Assembly: GCA_037962975.1 (NCBI GenBank)
Contig: CM075676.1
Location: 42,695,501 to 42,759,500, forward strand
Direction of reading: 5' to 3'
DNA: 64,000 nt
Origin: Clitoria ternatea
Taxonomy: Eukaryota > Streptophyta > Magnoliopsida > Fabales > Fabaceae
Shown: positions 22,201 to 34,453 of the stretch, one piece after another
Position numbering within the stretch: position 1 is the first letter of the stretch
Layout of the letters: every line of letters starts with the position of its first letter
The notes under the pieces: model-generated
The model's database searches: none
What the model was told of the DNA's origin: nothing
Seen by the model: the letters and a program-made list of their open reading frames with translations, nothing else
Made by a program: the position numbers and the translations under genes

Positions 22201-22858
22201 GTAGGTTCAGCAACTCAGTATGTGAGTCATTTAACTCCTCAGTCTCAGAGTCAAAATCATCCTCAAGAAAGGCTTGTAAAACCTCTTCTTCAATTTTTAA
22301 CAGCATAGGAGTCTTATAACTTTTAATTTCTTCAATCATAAAACAATCCATCTTCTCAGCTGGATGTTTCATAGCATTGAAAACATTAAAAGTTACCTGC
22401 TCCTCTTGAACTCTCAGCATGAGTTCTCCCTTCTCTACATCAATTAAAGCTCTACCTGTAGCTAAGAAGGGTCTTCCTAAAATCAAAGGAATTTCTCTAT
22501 CAGCTTCCATATCCAAAACTATAAAATCTGCTGGAAAGATAAACTTATCTACCTTAACTAACAGATCTTCCAGCATCCCATGAGGATATTTGATAGACCT
22601 ATCTGCCAACTGCAAAGACATGCGAGTTGGTTGCAGGTCATTAATTCCTAACTTCCTCATTAAAGACAAAGGCATCAAGTTTATGCTAGCTCCTAGATCA
22701 CATAAAGCACTTCCTACATGAACATCCCCTATTGCACAAGGTATTGTAAAAGATCCAGGATCCTCTAGCTTTTGAGGGAGTTTCTTTTGAATAATTACAC
22801 TGTACTCTTGAGTGAGAGCAATAATCTCATCTCCCTTAAGATTTCTCTTATTAGACAT
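19218..22858 (-). pseudogene. E2 protease-RT-RNase H-integrase (fragmented pol)
   Basis: Ty3 enzymes for reverse transcription and integration. Protease DLGAS is near 22690. RT runs through MCIDYRRLND, MPFGLCNAS and the catalytic FMDD variant of YxDD (about 21365). In-frame stops at 20987 and 20648 separate RT, RNase H (CDASDFAVGAVLG, YTDHSAIKYLL) and integrase. Integrase shows the HHCC finger (CHDSYYGGHHGA...CDKCQ) and a D-D-E triad in GIDFMGPFP, SSDEGSYF and GQVELSNRE. A one-base frameshift near 19770 and a stop near 19718 precede the C-terminal part (19218-19688). At 22858 another frameshift separates it from Gag. The enzyme set is complete in order but non-functional. Orientation and order fit an Athila-like element. 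Confidence 0.9.
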
Positions 22859-24570
22859 AAGTTTTTCAAAAATTTAGCATATGAAGGCATCTCTTGCAAT
22901 GCCTCAGCAAAAGGAATATTTATGTGAAGCTTTTTAAACACATCCAAGAACTTAGCAAACTTTTGCTCCTCTATTTGTTTCTTAAATCTATGTGGAAATG
23001 GAGCATTCTTTAATTTCTCAGGAGTTAGCTTAGAAGCTTCCTCCAAAATCAAATCAATCTTTTTCTTTTTCTTTTGATGAACTTGTTTTTCTTTAACTTG
23101 ATTTTCTTTTTCTGCTTCTGTTTCTACTTCATTTTCAATTCTATTATTATCTTGCTCACTTTCCTGCCCTTTTTCTTTTTCAACATCTTTTTCTAAACTT
23201 ACTTCATGACTTGGAGTTGGGATAAGAATTTTCCCACTCCTAGTAGTTATTGCCTTGCAATGTTCCCTTGGATTTACCTTAGTATCTCCAGGAAAATTCC
23301 CTGATTGTCTCTCAGCTAATTGTTTTGGCAGTTGCCCAACCTGATTTTCTAAATTTCGAATGGATGCTTCTTGATTTTTAAAGCTGGCCTGAGTAGCCTA
23401 AATGAACTGAGACAGCACATTCTCAAGTTCAGACTTTTCCTTAGAAGGAAAGGGAGAAGGTTGTTGTGATCTATTTGTGGTTTGATTGTGTGGTATATTT
23501 TGATTCAAATGTGGACCTTTCTGCCATGAAAAATTGGGGTGATTCCTATAGTTAGGATTAAAGGAATTAGAGGGATAATTCCTTTGAAATTGCTGCTGCC
23601 CCATGTAATTAACTTGCTAAGTAGTCACATTTGGATCACACATGCCATTTTCATGGTCTCCACCATAAAAATCACAACTTATCATACAAACTTGACTAGG
23701 CTTTTGGAGTTCTGAAATTTGTACACTTAATTTTTCCAAAGCCTGAGTCATCAACTTACTTTGAGCCAAATAAGCATCCTGTGCTTCTAATTCTTATATC
23801 CCTCTCTTAGGGATTTGGCTCCTTTCACTAACTAAACATTCATTTGAAGCCATAACATCTATCAGCTCTATAGATTCTTCTATAGTTTTTGTGGTCAATG
23901 AACCTCCAGCTGAGGCATCAATTAAGACCTAGTTGCTGGTCTCACACCATTATAAAAGATGGTAACTTGCTGCAGATCAGGAATCCTATAGTGATGACAT
24001 TTCCTTAAACTTTCTTTATACCTATCCCATGCTTCAATTAGAGATTCACCCTCTCTTTGCTGGAAACAAGTGATTTCAGTGCATAATTTGGCATATTTGG
24101 AAGGAGGAAAATATTTAATCGGAAATTTTCTTTGTAAATCCTCCCAAGTGGAAATACTACCTCTTGGTTGGCTTTGCAACCAAGCCTTAGCCCTGTCCCT
24201 TAAAGAAAAAAGGGAATAATCCCAGTCTTATTGCTGGGTCAGGGACTCCATTCATTTTCACAGTATCACATATTTAGAGGAAGGTTGCTAGATATAAATT
24301 TGGATCCTCAACCTCACTTCCTCCGAATTGATCATTTCTAACCAACTGCAGCAAAGCCGGTTTAAGTTCAAAGTTATTAGCTGTAATTGGAGGCCTAAGG
24401 ATGCTAGATTGCGATCCTTCTTCGGTAGGCCTAGAGTAGTCACCTAGTGTAACTCTCCTCTGTTCTATTTCTTTCTGTTCTTTTTGCTTTTTCTCCTTCC
24501 TAAGCTTACGCTCTAACAAATCAATATCAGGATCAAAGAAGAAAGGCTCTCTTCTGTTCCTTGACTGCAT
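22795..24570 (-). pseudogene. E2 Gag (fragmented)
   Basis: Particle protein of E2, broken into at least four pieces. The start at 24570 (MQSRNRREPFF) leads to FELKPALLQL, the counterpart of FELKPSLLSM in the E3 Gag. A frameshift near 24270 is followed by the Gag core at 23922-24179 (WEDLQRKFPIKYFPP, EAWDRYKESLRKC). Stops follow at about 23922, 23600 and 23398. The part before protease (22795-23052, KFAKFLDVFKKLHINIPF) matches the E3 protein region FGNFLDVLKKLYVNIPF. The zinc-knuckle region is decayed (only CDFYGGDHENGMC-like text near 23660). Confidence 0.82.
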
Positions 24571-24731
24571 ACACTAAATGTTAGACACAAACAATATTAA
24601 TGCTACTGCTACAGCTACACAAAAACTACTGCTATACTAAAAACAAGAATTAAACTACTTACTAAATGCAAAAACAAAATTAAACGGTTCAGTCTAGTAC
24701 CGGTCCAAGGATTGTTGATATTACTCAACAA
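24571..24731 (-). other. E2 5' leader
   Basis: Short A-rich leader between primer site and Gag. No gene. Confidence 0.6.
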
Positions 24732-24749
24732 TCCCCGGCAACGACGCCA
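24732..24749 (-). other. Primer-binding site of E2 (tRNA-Asp, one mismatch)
   Basis: The plus strand reads TCCCCGGCAACGACGCCA, one base off the tRNA-Asp 3' end seen in E3. Six-base spacer (TTAACT) before the LTR at 24756. Confidence 0.85.
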
Positions 24750-24755
24750 TTAACT

Positions 24756-26257
24756 TGATGCAATAAATCCAGAGCCATTAACTTGGTTGGAAAATCTTGA
24801 ATTAATATTGACTTAAAATGTGACTATCAGAGGATTTATTTTCTTTTGGCAAGCGCACCAATCGTTAAATTTGTAATATATTTGATCGTTCCCACAAGGA
24901 TTATGGTAATTACTGTAATCTTAGACTAGTACAAGCTGAACCAACGCAAGAAGATGTAATTCATTCTATTTTTTTGTTGTTTTATATTTTCTATGTTTTG
25001 TATTTTCAGAGACAATATGAAAGATGAAATGTGATTAATGGAAGATAGGTTAAGATTACTTCAGCTTACAATTTCATCAAGAAACATGCAATTAAGGTTC
25101 AATCAAGCTAATTCCTAATTCCTTAGGTGAATAACACTAATTCCTAAGCATTAAACCCTAATCCCTTAAGTGCTCAATTACAGAGAAATCTAATGTGAAA
25201 TTGGGGGTTGAACCCTAACTATTCACCTAATTACTAGGCCTAAATTAGTTAGGAAGCCAGAAGTTACCTAAGTCTCAACCATGATTCCTCACTGGTGAGA
25301 TTCTTCATCAGATCTGGATTTGTCAATCCAGCAAAGTAGATCCACTCCTCAGCTTGTTCTCCTCATGCATCAGAAGTTAACTTCCTCAACACACCTTCAA
25401 GAATTCATTGCAAACCTTCGTAATCCCAACCCCAGGGGTTTAGAAACCCATGGAAATGGATTCTGATGAAGGAATGTGAAGAGACATGGATGGGAGAATT
25501 TAGAGAGAAAAAGGAATTAGAGAGAGATTAGAAATGGAAAAATGAATCGTGTTCTTATTCTGTACTCTGTTCTCCTTACTCTACAGAGTATGTACAAGTA
25601 TATATAAACAACTAACTAACTAACTAATTTAATTAATTACACAGGAGACCTAATTAATAATTAAACTAACTAAACTAAACATATAATTACAAATAAATAA
25701 TTAATTACAACTTGATACTTAAATTATTAAAGTACAGCAGACAAACAAAAATAGCAACGGTGCAGAGCTTCTTTTGGAGGGAAAACAACGGATTAAATAA
25801 CCACCTTCACGCTTGAGCGTGATCAAAATATTCATTGCACTATGGGAATTCACGCTTGAGCGTGATGGAGATGCTTAGGCGTGGTCGGTGTTTTGAAGTC
25901 ACGCTTAAGCGTGAGTAGCTCTAGCTTGAGCGTGGTCGAGTTTCCTTCTACGTAACTTGCATGGTTCTTAAGCATGGACTATACTTTACTGCACCTGCAC
26001 ATGAAAACAAATAAATTCCTAGCATTTGTACACTGGCTGTCCAGCGTATGTACGCTGGATTAATGAATTTATAAATAAACAACTTTCCTTAACTAATTAT
26101 TATTTTTAATCATTTTCTTACATAAATTAAACACTTTTGAAATAAATAAATAAAACCAGAATTATTGACAATTTATTAAATAATAGTGCCAAAATAAACA
26201 ATATTTAATGGATTAAGTTAAATTAAAGGTGGAATAATTAAGTCTTTTCAAGACTTA
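24756..26257 (-). repeat. 5' LTR of E2 (right copy)
   Basis: Starts TGATGCAATAAATCC. It ends at ...CAAGACTTA, lacking the TCA that ends the other copy, and E1 pol text resumes at once (AGTTGGACCC). A deletion of about 6 bp probably removed the LTR tip and part of the target duplication. TATA-like box at 25599-25606; palindrome array at about 25806-25985. Confidence 0.88.
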
Positions 26258-29050
26258 AGTTGGACCCATTTCAATTGCACCATACCGAATGTCACCTCTA
26301 GAATTAGCAGAGTTGAAGAAACAACCTAAAGAGATGATAGAGAAGCAGTTTATATGACCTAGTGTATCCCGTTGGGGTGCACCAGTGTTATTGGTTAAGA
26401 AAAAGAATTAGCATAAGGTTGTGTGTAGATTATCGACAACTGAACAAGGTGACAATCAAGAACAGATATCCTCTGCCAAGAATTGACGACTTGATGGAAC
26501 AACTGCGTGGTGCCACGGTGTTCTCCAAAATTGATTTGAGGTCTGGATACCATCAAATAATGGTGAAGAAAGAAGATATACCAAAAACTGCTTTTAGAAC
26601 ACGCTATGGCCATTATGATTATCTAGTAATGCCTTTTGGTGTAACTAATGCACCAGCCGTATTCATGGATTACATGAATAGGATTTTTTATCCATATCTA
26701 GATAAATTTGTAGTGGTGTTCATTGATGATATATTAGTGTACTCTAAAAACAGAGAAGAACATATTGAACACTTGAAGATTGTGTTGGAAATCCTAAAAA
26801 AGAAACAACTATATGTAAAGCTATCGAAGTGTGAATTCTGGTTGGAAGAAGTGAACTTTTTAGGACATGCAATTAGTCAAGGAGGAATAGTTGTAGACCC
26901 TTCCAAGGTGGCGGTAGTTTTAAAATGGGAAAGACCAACCACGATCACTGAGATTAGAAGTTTCTTGGGCTTAACTAGATACTATAGGAGATTCATTGAA
27001 GGATTTTCAAAGTTAGGATACCCACTGACCAAGCTAACACGGAAAGGACAACCTTTTGTGTGGACGACACAATGCGAGAATAGTTTCCAAGAGCTGAAAG
27101 ATCGACTTACTTCTGCGTCGATGTTAGTACTCCCTGATCCACATCGAAGTTTTAAAGTTTACTGTGATGCGTCTAAGCAAGGACTAGGAAGTGTACTCAT
27201 GCAAGACAAGAAGGTTGTAGCCTATGCGTCGTGCTAATTAAGGTAACATGAGATTAACTACCCTACCCATGACTTAGAGTTAGCCGCTGTATTTTTTGCC
27301 TTAAAGATTTGGAGGCATTATCTATACGGTGCAACATTCGATGTGTTTAGTGATCATAAGAGTCAAGTATTTATTCGACCAAAAGGAGTTAAACATGAGG
27401 CAACAGAGATGGATGGAGTTCTTAAAGGATTACGACTTTGAATTACAATACCATCCTGAAAAAGCGAACGTAGTAGCTGATGCTTTGAGTCAAAAGTCTC
27501 TACATGCATCCACAATGATGATTAAAGAGCTAGAATTGATAGAGAACTTCAGAGATCTTAACCTAGCAGTAAAGGTTAATGCTAGCAGCTACAGATTAGG
27601 AGCGTTGCAAGTGACAAGTGAATTCCTGAGACAAGTTTTAGAGGCTCAACGAGAGGATAAATTCCTGCAAGAGAAGAAAGAACTCTTGAAACAAGGAAAA
27701 GAAGTCAAGTTCAATGTGGGAAATGACCAATTATTGAGGTATAAGGATCGAGTGCGTATCCCTGATCAAGAGGAGTTGAAGAAAGTAATTCTGGAAGAAG
27801 GCCACAAAAGTTATATGAGCATTCATCCAGGAGCTATTAAAATGTATCAAGATTTGAAGAAGTTATTTTGGTGGCCTGGAATGAAGAAAGCAGTGGCAGA
27901 GTACGTGGCTGCATGTCTAATTTACCAGAAAGTTAAAGTGGAACATCAAAAGCCCCCTGGAATGCTACAATCAATGGAAATACCAGAATGGAAATGGGAT
28001 AATATTACCATGGATTTTGTGACTTCTTTACCCAAAACTCCATTAGGACATGATTCAATATGGGTAATAGTTGATAGACTAACAAAGTTTGCCCACTTTA
28101 TTCCTATCAATATTCGTTACTCTATGGAGAAGCTGGCGAAATTATACATCGAGGAGATTGTGAGATTGCATGGAATTCCTTCAAGTATCATTTCTGATCG
28201 AGACCCTCGTTTTACATCACAATTCTGGAAGAGCTTACACAAGACTTTGGGAACAAGACTACATCTGAGTTCAGTATATCATCCTCAGACAGATGGACAA
28301 TCAGAAAGAACAATCCAATCTCTAGAAGACTTGTTACGAGCTTGTGTGTTAGAGCATAAAGGAAGTTGGAATCAATTCTAACCATATGTGGAGTTCATCT
28401 ACAACAACAGTTTTCATGCTAGCATTGGCATGGCACCTTTTGAAGCATTATATGGAAGAAAATGTAGGACCCCGCTATGTTGGTTTGAGACCGGTGAAAA
28501 CTTGATGCTAGGACCAGAGTTGGTACAACAAACCACAGATAAAATCAAAATAGTTCAGGAAAAGATGAAGGCAACACAGAACAGGCAGAAAAGTTACTAT
28601 GACAAAAGAAGGAAGCCGCTCGAATTTCAAGAAGGCGATCATGTATTCTTGAAAGTCACACCTACGAATGGGGTCGGTCGGGCAATGAAATCCCGAAAAC
28701 TAACTCCTAGATTTATTGGTCCATATTAAATAATTCATAAAGTTAGTCCTCTTACCTACCAAATAGCATTACCACCTTTTCTTTCTAATATCCATAATGT
28801 TTTTCATGTGTCAAGCTTACGAAAGTATATATCTGATCCTACACATGTTATTGAACTTGATGTCATACAAGTTAAAGATAATCTTACATATGATGCACCA
28901 CCTGTCAGAATAGCTGACAGAAGAATAAAACAGCTAAGGGACAAGACAATTCCACTCGTAAAGGTAATTTGGAGTGAAACGAGAGGGGAAGATGCTACAT
29001 GGGAGCTAGAAACTGAGATGAAAAAGTCTCATCCCAATTTATTTCACTGA
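26258..29050 (+). pseudogene. E1 RT-RNase H-integrase-chromodomain (fragmented pol)
   Basis: Continuation of the E1 polyprotein right of E2. RT has LCVDYRQLNKV, MPFGVTNAPAVF and catalytic FIDD (about 26720). RNase H is cut by two stops near 27236-27250. A frameshift near 27370 leads to the tether DFELQYHPEKANVVADAL. Integrase follows: its HHCC finger is damaged (CLIY where CxxC is expected), while the D-D-E residues remain in ITMDFV, SDRDPRF and GQSERTIQ. Stops occur at 28379 and 28727. The last ORF (28808-29050) ends in a chromodomain-like VIWSETRGEDATWELE, typical of Tekay/Del chromoviruses, which may steer integration to heterochromatin. Further damage lies near 26330 (stop) and 26405 (frameshift). 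Confidence 0.9.
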
Positions 29051-29081
29051 ATAATATAAATTTCGAGGACAAAATTTTTCT

Positions 29082-29094
29082 AAGGGGAGTAGAG
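29082..29094 (+). other. Polypurine tract of E1
   Basis: AAGGGGAGTAGAG directly before the 3' LTR start TGTTAACACC. Confidence 0.75.
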
Positions 29095-32000
29095 TGTTAA
29101 CACCCCTATTTTTATTTTTATATTAAAATTTCAAAGGAATTAAATTATGGTTCTTTAGAACTTTTTATTCTACGTATTATTTATGATTTTTGAAATTTTT
29201 TTAGAATTTTTGAATTATTTTAATAAAATAATATTTTTTAAATAATTTTAAATTCATATAAAGTGACTTAAAATTAAAAATATTTATAAGAAAGTGAAGT
29301 TAAATTATAAGAAAATTTTCTAAAATCTATTTCAAATAGAACTATCTAAAAATGATCGATTTGAGAAAAATCTTGATTTTTACCAATCGTAAAAAAAATA
29401 GGAACGTTTTAATAAATTTTTATGAACAGAAAATTTTGGATTTTTAAAATTTAAACTTTATATTACTTATTATAAAATTAGTGAGGACTGATATTATATC
29501 GCTAAATTTCAAAAAGGACTGATTTTGAATATTTAAAATATACCGAGTGAAAGGTTACTATTTGGCTTAATAATGCAGCCGATATTTACTATGTAAAACA
29601 CTGTGCATGTATAGAATTTTCAAAAGGTGCACAGTAACCAGGATTGAATTTTCAAAAAATGTACAGTACTTTTATATTAAAATAATGGAATACATAGTAA
29701 TTTTCCTTCCTATAAATACTGAAAGAATTCTTCTTTAGGATTCAGAATTTCAGATTAAGTTTTCTCAATATAGTAGTGCTAGTGAGATAGTGGTGGAAGT
29801 AAGAGAGAGAGAAATAAAGTTTTTTGGAAGAAGGTTCTGCTAAAATCCTAAAGTAAGAATACTTCTCTTTTATATTTTTAGGGTTATTTTCATATCGTTT
29901 TTAAAAATCTATTGTTATACTAGAAATAATATTATTTTAAGTAACTATTTTGAATAGTAAAATACTATTTCAATAGTAAATTATAATTCAAATAGTAAAT
30001 TACTATTTACTGTTACTATTTACCTTTACTATTTACCATTACTATTCACGATTTACTATTTACCATTACTATTCATGTTTTACTATTTACTGTTAATATT
30101 CATAATTTACTATTCACTATTCATTATTCAAAATTTACCATTTCTGCTTTAAGTAGTAATCTTAATTTTCATCTTGTAATTATATTAAAATGAAACTGGT
30201 ATGTTTTAGAACTCGGAGACGAGGCGCGCACGGATTTTCAATAACGAATCAGTATACAAGAGGTAAGGGGAAGTGAGATAAGAATATAATATGAAAAGAC
30301 ATAAGAATAATGGGAGGAGTCCCCTACTCCTTTTAAATTTAATAATAATATTATTTTAAAATATTAACCTTTTAACTTAAAATTTATAATAAAGTTTAAA
30401 TTAAATATCTGATGTAACTAACTCTAAAATACCTATGTAAATACCTAGATAACCTATGCGAACTGGACTGAACCTATGCAAGGACTTAGATTATTATGAC
30501 CTGTATGGACTGAACTGTACCTATGCGAGGATTGGACTATATGGACCTACATAGACCCATGCGAGGAATGGACTATAAAGACTCAAAATCAATCTTATTA
30601 ATCTAAATAACCATTAAGATTTGAATTACATTTATGAGTGATATTTAATTTATTTGAATTGTTTATAATTGATAATATTTGATTTTGATTGATATTTAAT
30701 TTTGATTAATAATATTTGATGTGATTGATGATATTTAGTTATGATTGATAATGCTTGATTTTGATTGATGATTTTGTGATGTGGAGTTTGAGCATATAGC
30801 AAGCATGACGGAAAGCTAAAACTCAGTAAGAATTTTCTTACCTTACTCTTTAAATTTTTATTACTTTAAATCTTTTCTTTTTAGAAATTATTTTTATTAA
30901 CTTTACTTTCAATATTTAGAATAAAAAATTAGTATTTATTTTAGAAAGAAGACATTTTATGAAAATTAATTTATAACAAATTGAGATAATTAAATCTTGA
31001 ATTAAAATTTTTTTTTATAATTTTAAGTATTTTTGGTTAATGATTTAAAGATTATTCTCTTTTAATAAAATAAAATTTTCAAAAGAAAATTATTTTATTT
31101 TTCCAACTTAATAACTAAAGATATTTGAAAATAATTAAGAATTTGATCTTGTTAAGATTCATTTTGAGAAAGATTATGTAAAGTTTTATAAGAAAGTTTT
31201 GAGATATTTAAGGCTTAGAAACTCAATTTCGGTGAGATTCGAAAACTGTACTAAATTTATTTCTGTGGAACAGAAATTTAGAGAATTGAGAAAATGTACA
31301 GTTTATTGAAATGATGTTGTAAACCTTTAAGGTATTTAATAATTGAGTTTCTAAAAGCCTTAACCAATTAAATACACGAGTAGTTCATGCATCATAAATC
31401 ATTAAAGTGAAACAAAATGATATTTTCTGGGGATGGATTATGGAAACCGAGGATACATTAGAGGAGACTTAATTACGAGCCTTGGGATGAGAAGGTGTGA
31501 AAGGGTGCTTCAGGGGACCTGGGGTAGCTCTCTAGTGTCGGGTACTTTCACAATAAAAACTTTCTCAATCTGACTAGTCTCTAAGTGTTTCCATGCCAGT
31601 TGAGCTATTCATATTATTATTATCCGAACTTATGGAACAGTGTAAACTCCTGGTTGGCCCAGTGCAAATTAAAATTTAAGGGCCCACATATATAGGTAAG
31701 TTATGATAAAGATATTGCATAACATTAATGCATTCATAATTGATTGTGTATGTGATTGTGACTAATATTATTATGTATTGGTTTGAGAAAACCCTTTGGT
31801 GCTTATGTCTTATTCGAGAATATTATATTCTGTTTCTCACTCTTTTCTCCGTGTTTTTATTTCATATGTTTTAAATTGATGGTTCAGAGGGAAGGATCGA
31901 AGAATCTCGACAGTAAATATAGTGCGTTCTAGAAAGGGGAGCTCGGTATGAATACCGTGGTCCAATGAATAAATAAAGTTATTAAGTAACTGCTTCTGGG

Positions 32001-32213
32001 CCATGGAGTTTCCTCTCTTTCTTATAATATTTAATATTTATTTTCTTCAGATGAATGTAAAATTACTTTATAAAGTTTTAATAATATTTATGAGGTATTT
32101 CAGAAATGATGTATGTAATTTATTCCGATAGTTTCCTTTTAACAATCATTTCTTTAGTAAAAAAAATTATGAATTTTTCTAGTATTTATTAATATGTAAC
32201 AGAGGGCGTTACA
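29095..32213 (+). repeat. 3' LTR of E1
   Basis: A 3119-bp LTR from TGTTAACACC to GCGTTACA. TATA box at 29711-29718. It lacks the CACTA insert found in the 5' LTR and so preserves the pre-insertion sequence near 30720. The ACTATT array is at 29940-30132. Confidence 0.93.
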
Positions 32214-33348
32214 TGTAACATCCTTAAATCTTAATATTATACAAAAATAAATTTAATTAACCACTACTAATTTTAAACTTAATTTAGAATTTCAAAAGTT
32301 GAAAATAATATTTAATAAAATGAAAGGGGTAACTTTTTTTTATTATTCTAAAAAAATAATTCATTTTTCTAAATGAAAAGCAATGCTTTCTTCAGCCTCT
32401 GCCTTCCCATTTCACGTTGTGACTTTTCATTCATACAGGGAGTACTTCTTCCTCCTCCATCCATCTCCTCCCGTTTTACCATTCTCTCTTCTTATAATCT
32501 TCATCTAATTCTACAAAACCATCAAGGCTGAAATCGTGATCACCCATGGCTGATGTTGGGGGCTTGTTGAGCTTGGGAGCTAGTTCTTGACGCTTGGAAG
32601 CTAGACACTTGTTTCAGAACGAATTGAAGTAGGAGTTCGAATATTGGGGCACACAGAGGTTGTAAGCTTCGAAAAATTATTTTAGAAGAACTCGATTGAC
32701 GTTGGGTGTATCAAAGGTGATCGGAGTGTGAAACCATACATTTATTCGATTTCGGATTTCGGTGATTCCCAGGTTATAGATCGGAGATAAGATCAAGTGT
32801 CAAGGCATTCCAGGTACGTTTTGAACGTACAGGGGGGTTACAATTTGAGAGATAAGTAGGAATTTAGGATTTGGGATTTTTCTTAAACTAAATTTATTAA
32901 TGTTATATTTACAGTTTGCATGAGTTACATTTACGCTAATTAAGGTTATCGAGTTTTTGTAGCGAGTATGTATTATACGATGGGCTGTTTGTTGTTGATT
33001 TTTGCTATAAATAGAGATAACTCGATAGTTGTGTGCTGATGTATTTGTTTAATTATATGCAAGATTGTTGTTGTTTCTATATCGAAAGCTATGTTGTGTT
33101 GATAAGTTGTGATCAGAAATTTTAATTGAGTGGTGGTTAAGAATAGATATGCTATACTACGCTCTGGTTCGTATTTTAAAACAAGAATTTTTATCTCATA
33201 CCATCATATGCAATTCCAGCACTATGGTTTGCTAATGAGGCTGTCACGATATAACGCTATGGTTCACTGTGCAATCTGTAACATGTTGCCTTTGAGGCTA
33301 CCGTGTTTTAGTGCTATGGTTGACTAGTAGTTCTCGGGTACCACCGCT
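32214..33348 (+). other. Sequence right of E1, possibly an LTR fragment of another Tekay-like element
   Basis: Begins TGTAACATCC, similar to the minus-strand start TGTAACATCCCGAATTTT of the solo LTR ending at 58900. A pyrimidine-rich stretch follows at about 32440-32510, like an LTR leader. No ORF is convincing. The first five bases, TGTAA, would be the right target duplication of E1; its left partner is outside the window. Near the end, a word like GTGCTATGGTTCACT repeats. Confidence 0.35.
33220..33330. repeat. Degenerate CTATGGTTCACT repeats, left part
   Basis: Copies near 33225, 33255 and 33311, continuing across the CACTA insertion at about 50421 and 50466. Spacing is 42-55 nt once the insertion is removed. 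Confidence 0.55.
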
Positions 33349-33359
33349 CACTACAAGAA

Positions 33360-33690
33360 TTTCTATTTTTAGTGGCGTTTTTCTAAGAGGTTTACTGGCA
33401 CTTTAAACCGCCACAAAAACAATTTCCGGCGGTTTTAAAACCGCCGCTGAAACTGGCGACGGTAAATAATTTATGGCGGTTTTTTGCAAGCCCCGGAAAC
33501 AGCGTCGGTAATGTAACGGCGGGTTGTTGGCGGTGTTTGGGAATGTTCCAACCGCCACTAAGGTGCCTACTACAATGAACTTCAAATCGCAAAAGTTCTA
33601 TTCATTACCGGCGGTTTAACCAACACTATGTTTTTTAACTTTATAAAAATCAGCCTTTTTACCAGCGGCCAAAACTGCCACGAAAGTTGT
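33360..33690. repeat. Left subterminal repeats of the large CACTA
   Basis: Repeated ACCGCC/GGCGGT words (TTTAAACCGCCAC, GGCGGTTTTAAAACCGCCG, TGGCGGTTTTTTGC, GGCGGTTTAACC) in both orientations. The right end (50355-50400) shows ACCGGTGGTTTATCTAAACCGCC and ACCGCCGCTAAAA. Confidence 0.8.
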
Positions 33691-34055
33691 CAATACAAAA
33701 AAAAAACAACTAGTTGCTGATTTGAGGACAGGACAAACGCCTATTATATACAATGCAAAAATATTGTAGACCAACATGCGTATTATGTACAATGCAATCA
33801 CAATCTTAAATACATCATTCTAAGATTATGTTAATGCCTAATATAGTTTATATTAGGTAACTATATACACACTCATTGCTGTACATGATAAAGTTCTACT
33901 CTTTTAGTTCTATCTCTCTTGTTTCCATTTTATTTCCTTCGGGTTTCTATCAAACCTCCTAGGATTCCGATGCATAAATGTCATAAATCTGTGTAACAAA
34001 TGTAACATAAAGAGAACAGATCATAGTATTAAGCCATTTAGTAAGTGTCTCTTAC

Positions 34056-34453
34056 TGATTCTGATGCATAAACAGGAACAATTAAAATGAGACAGATCAG
34101 AAACTTCTGTTCCTGTAGAAACAAAATTAAGAAAACAAAAACAGAGAATTAGAAATAGACAACATTACAAATGGAAAGGGAAATGAAACACTAAGATGAA
34201 AATAGCCAAGTAAGCTGAAATGGACAACAGGATGTACCTCAGGCTGATTATAGGCCGCTAAATGCTCGAATACTAAATAAAAGGAGAGAATAAGAGCAAC
34301 AACCACAAATATACTTGAACTGACCACTGTCCAACTGACAGATCCCGTGGACTCCAAAACTGAATTTTGGAGCAACATGTTGTCTGCTCTGCTAGTAGAC
34401 TCAACTATTGTTAACAAAAATATCGAATAACACAGAATAGCCACCAATTCCAT
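34056..34453 (-). pseudogene. Captured two-exon fragment of a LAZ1/TMEM184-like (DUF300) gene
   Basis: Exon 1 (34238-34453, 72 codons) starts at an ATG with a signal-like hydrophobic stretch. A predicted transmembrane segment follows (VVSSSIFVVVALILSFYLV) and it ends in FEHLAAYNQPE with a GT donor. Exon 2 (34056-34112, 19 codons, TTTCTACAG acceptor) reads EQKFLICLILIVPVYASES and ends at GTAAGAG. Both exons are phase 0, and the QPE|EQKFLI join is the one I recall for plant LAZ1 / organic-solute-transporter-alpha-like proteins. The remaining exons (next expected after the LES motif) are missing. It lies on the transposase strand, between the transposase and the left terminus, so it is most simply gene capture by the CACTA. 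Identification is from remembered family motifs, not a search. Confidence 0.8.

Larger units (their letters stand above)
5808..26257 (-). mobile_element. E2: Athila-like Ty3 retrotransposon inserted in E1 pol, itself hosting E3
   Basis: Flanked by ~1.5-kb direct repeats (5808-7363 and 24756-26257), with genes on the minus strand, so the right repeat is the 5' LTR. A tRNA-Asp primer site adjoins the right LTR and a polypurine tract adjoins the left one. Internal order on the minus strand is gag, protease, RT, RNase H, integrase, a palindrome-rich spacer and an additional ORF in the envelope-like position. Without E3 the element is about 13 kb, in the usual Athila range. It interrupts a continuous E1 reading frame exactly at codon text VPG. 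Every gene has stops or frameshifts, so it is dead. Confidence 0.9.
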
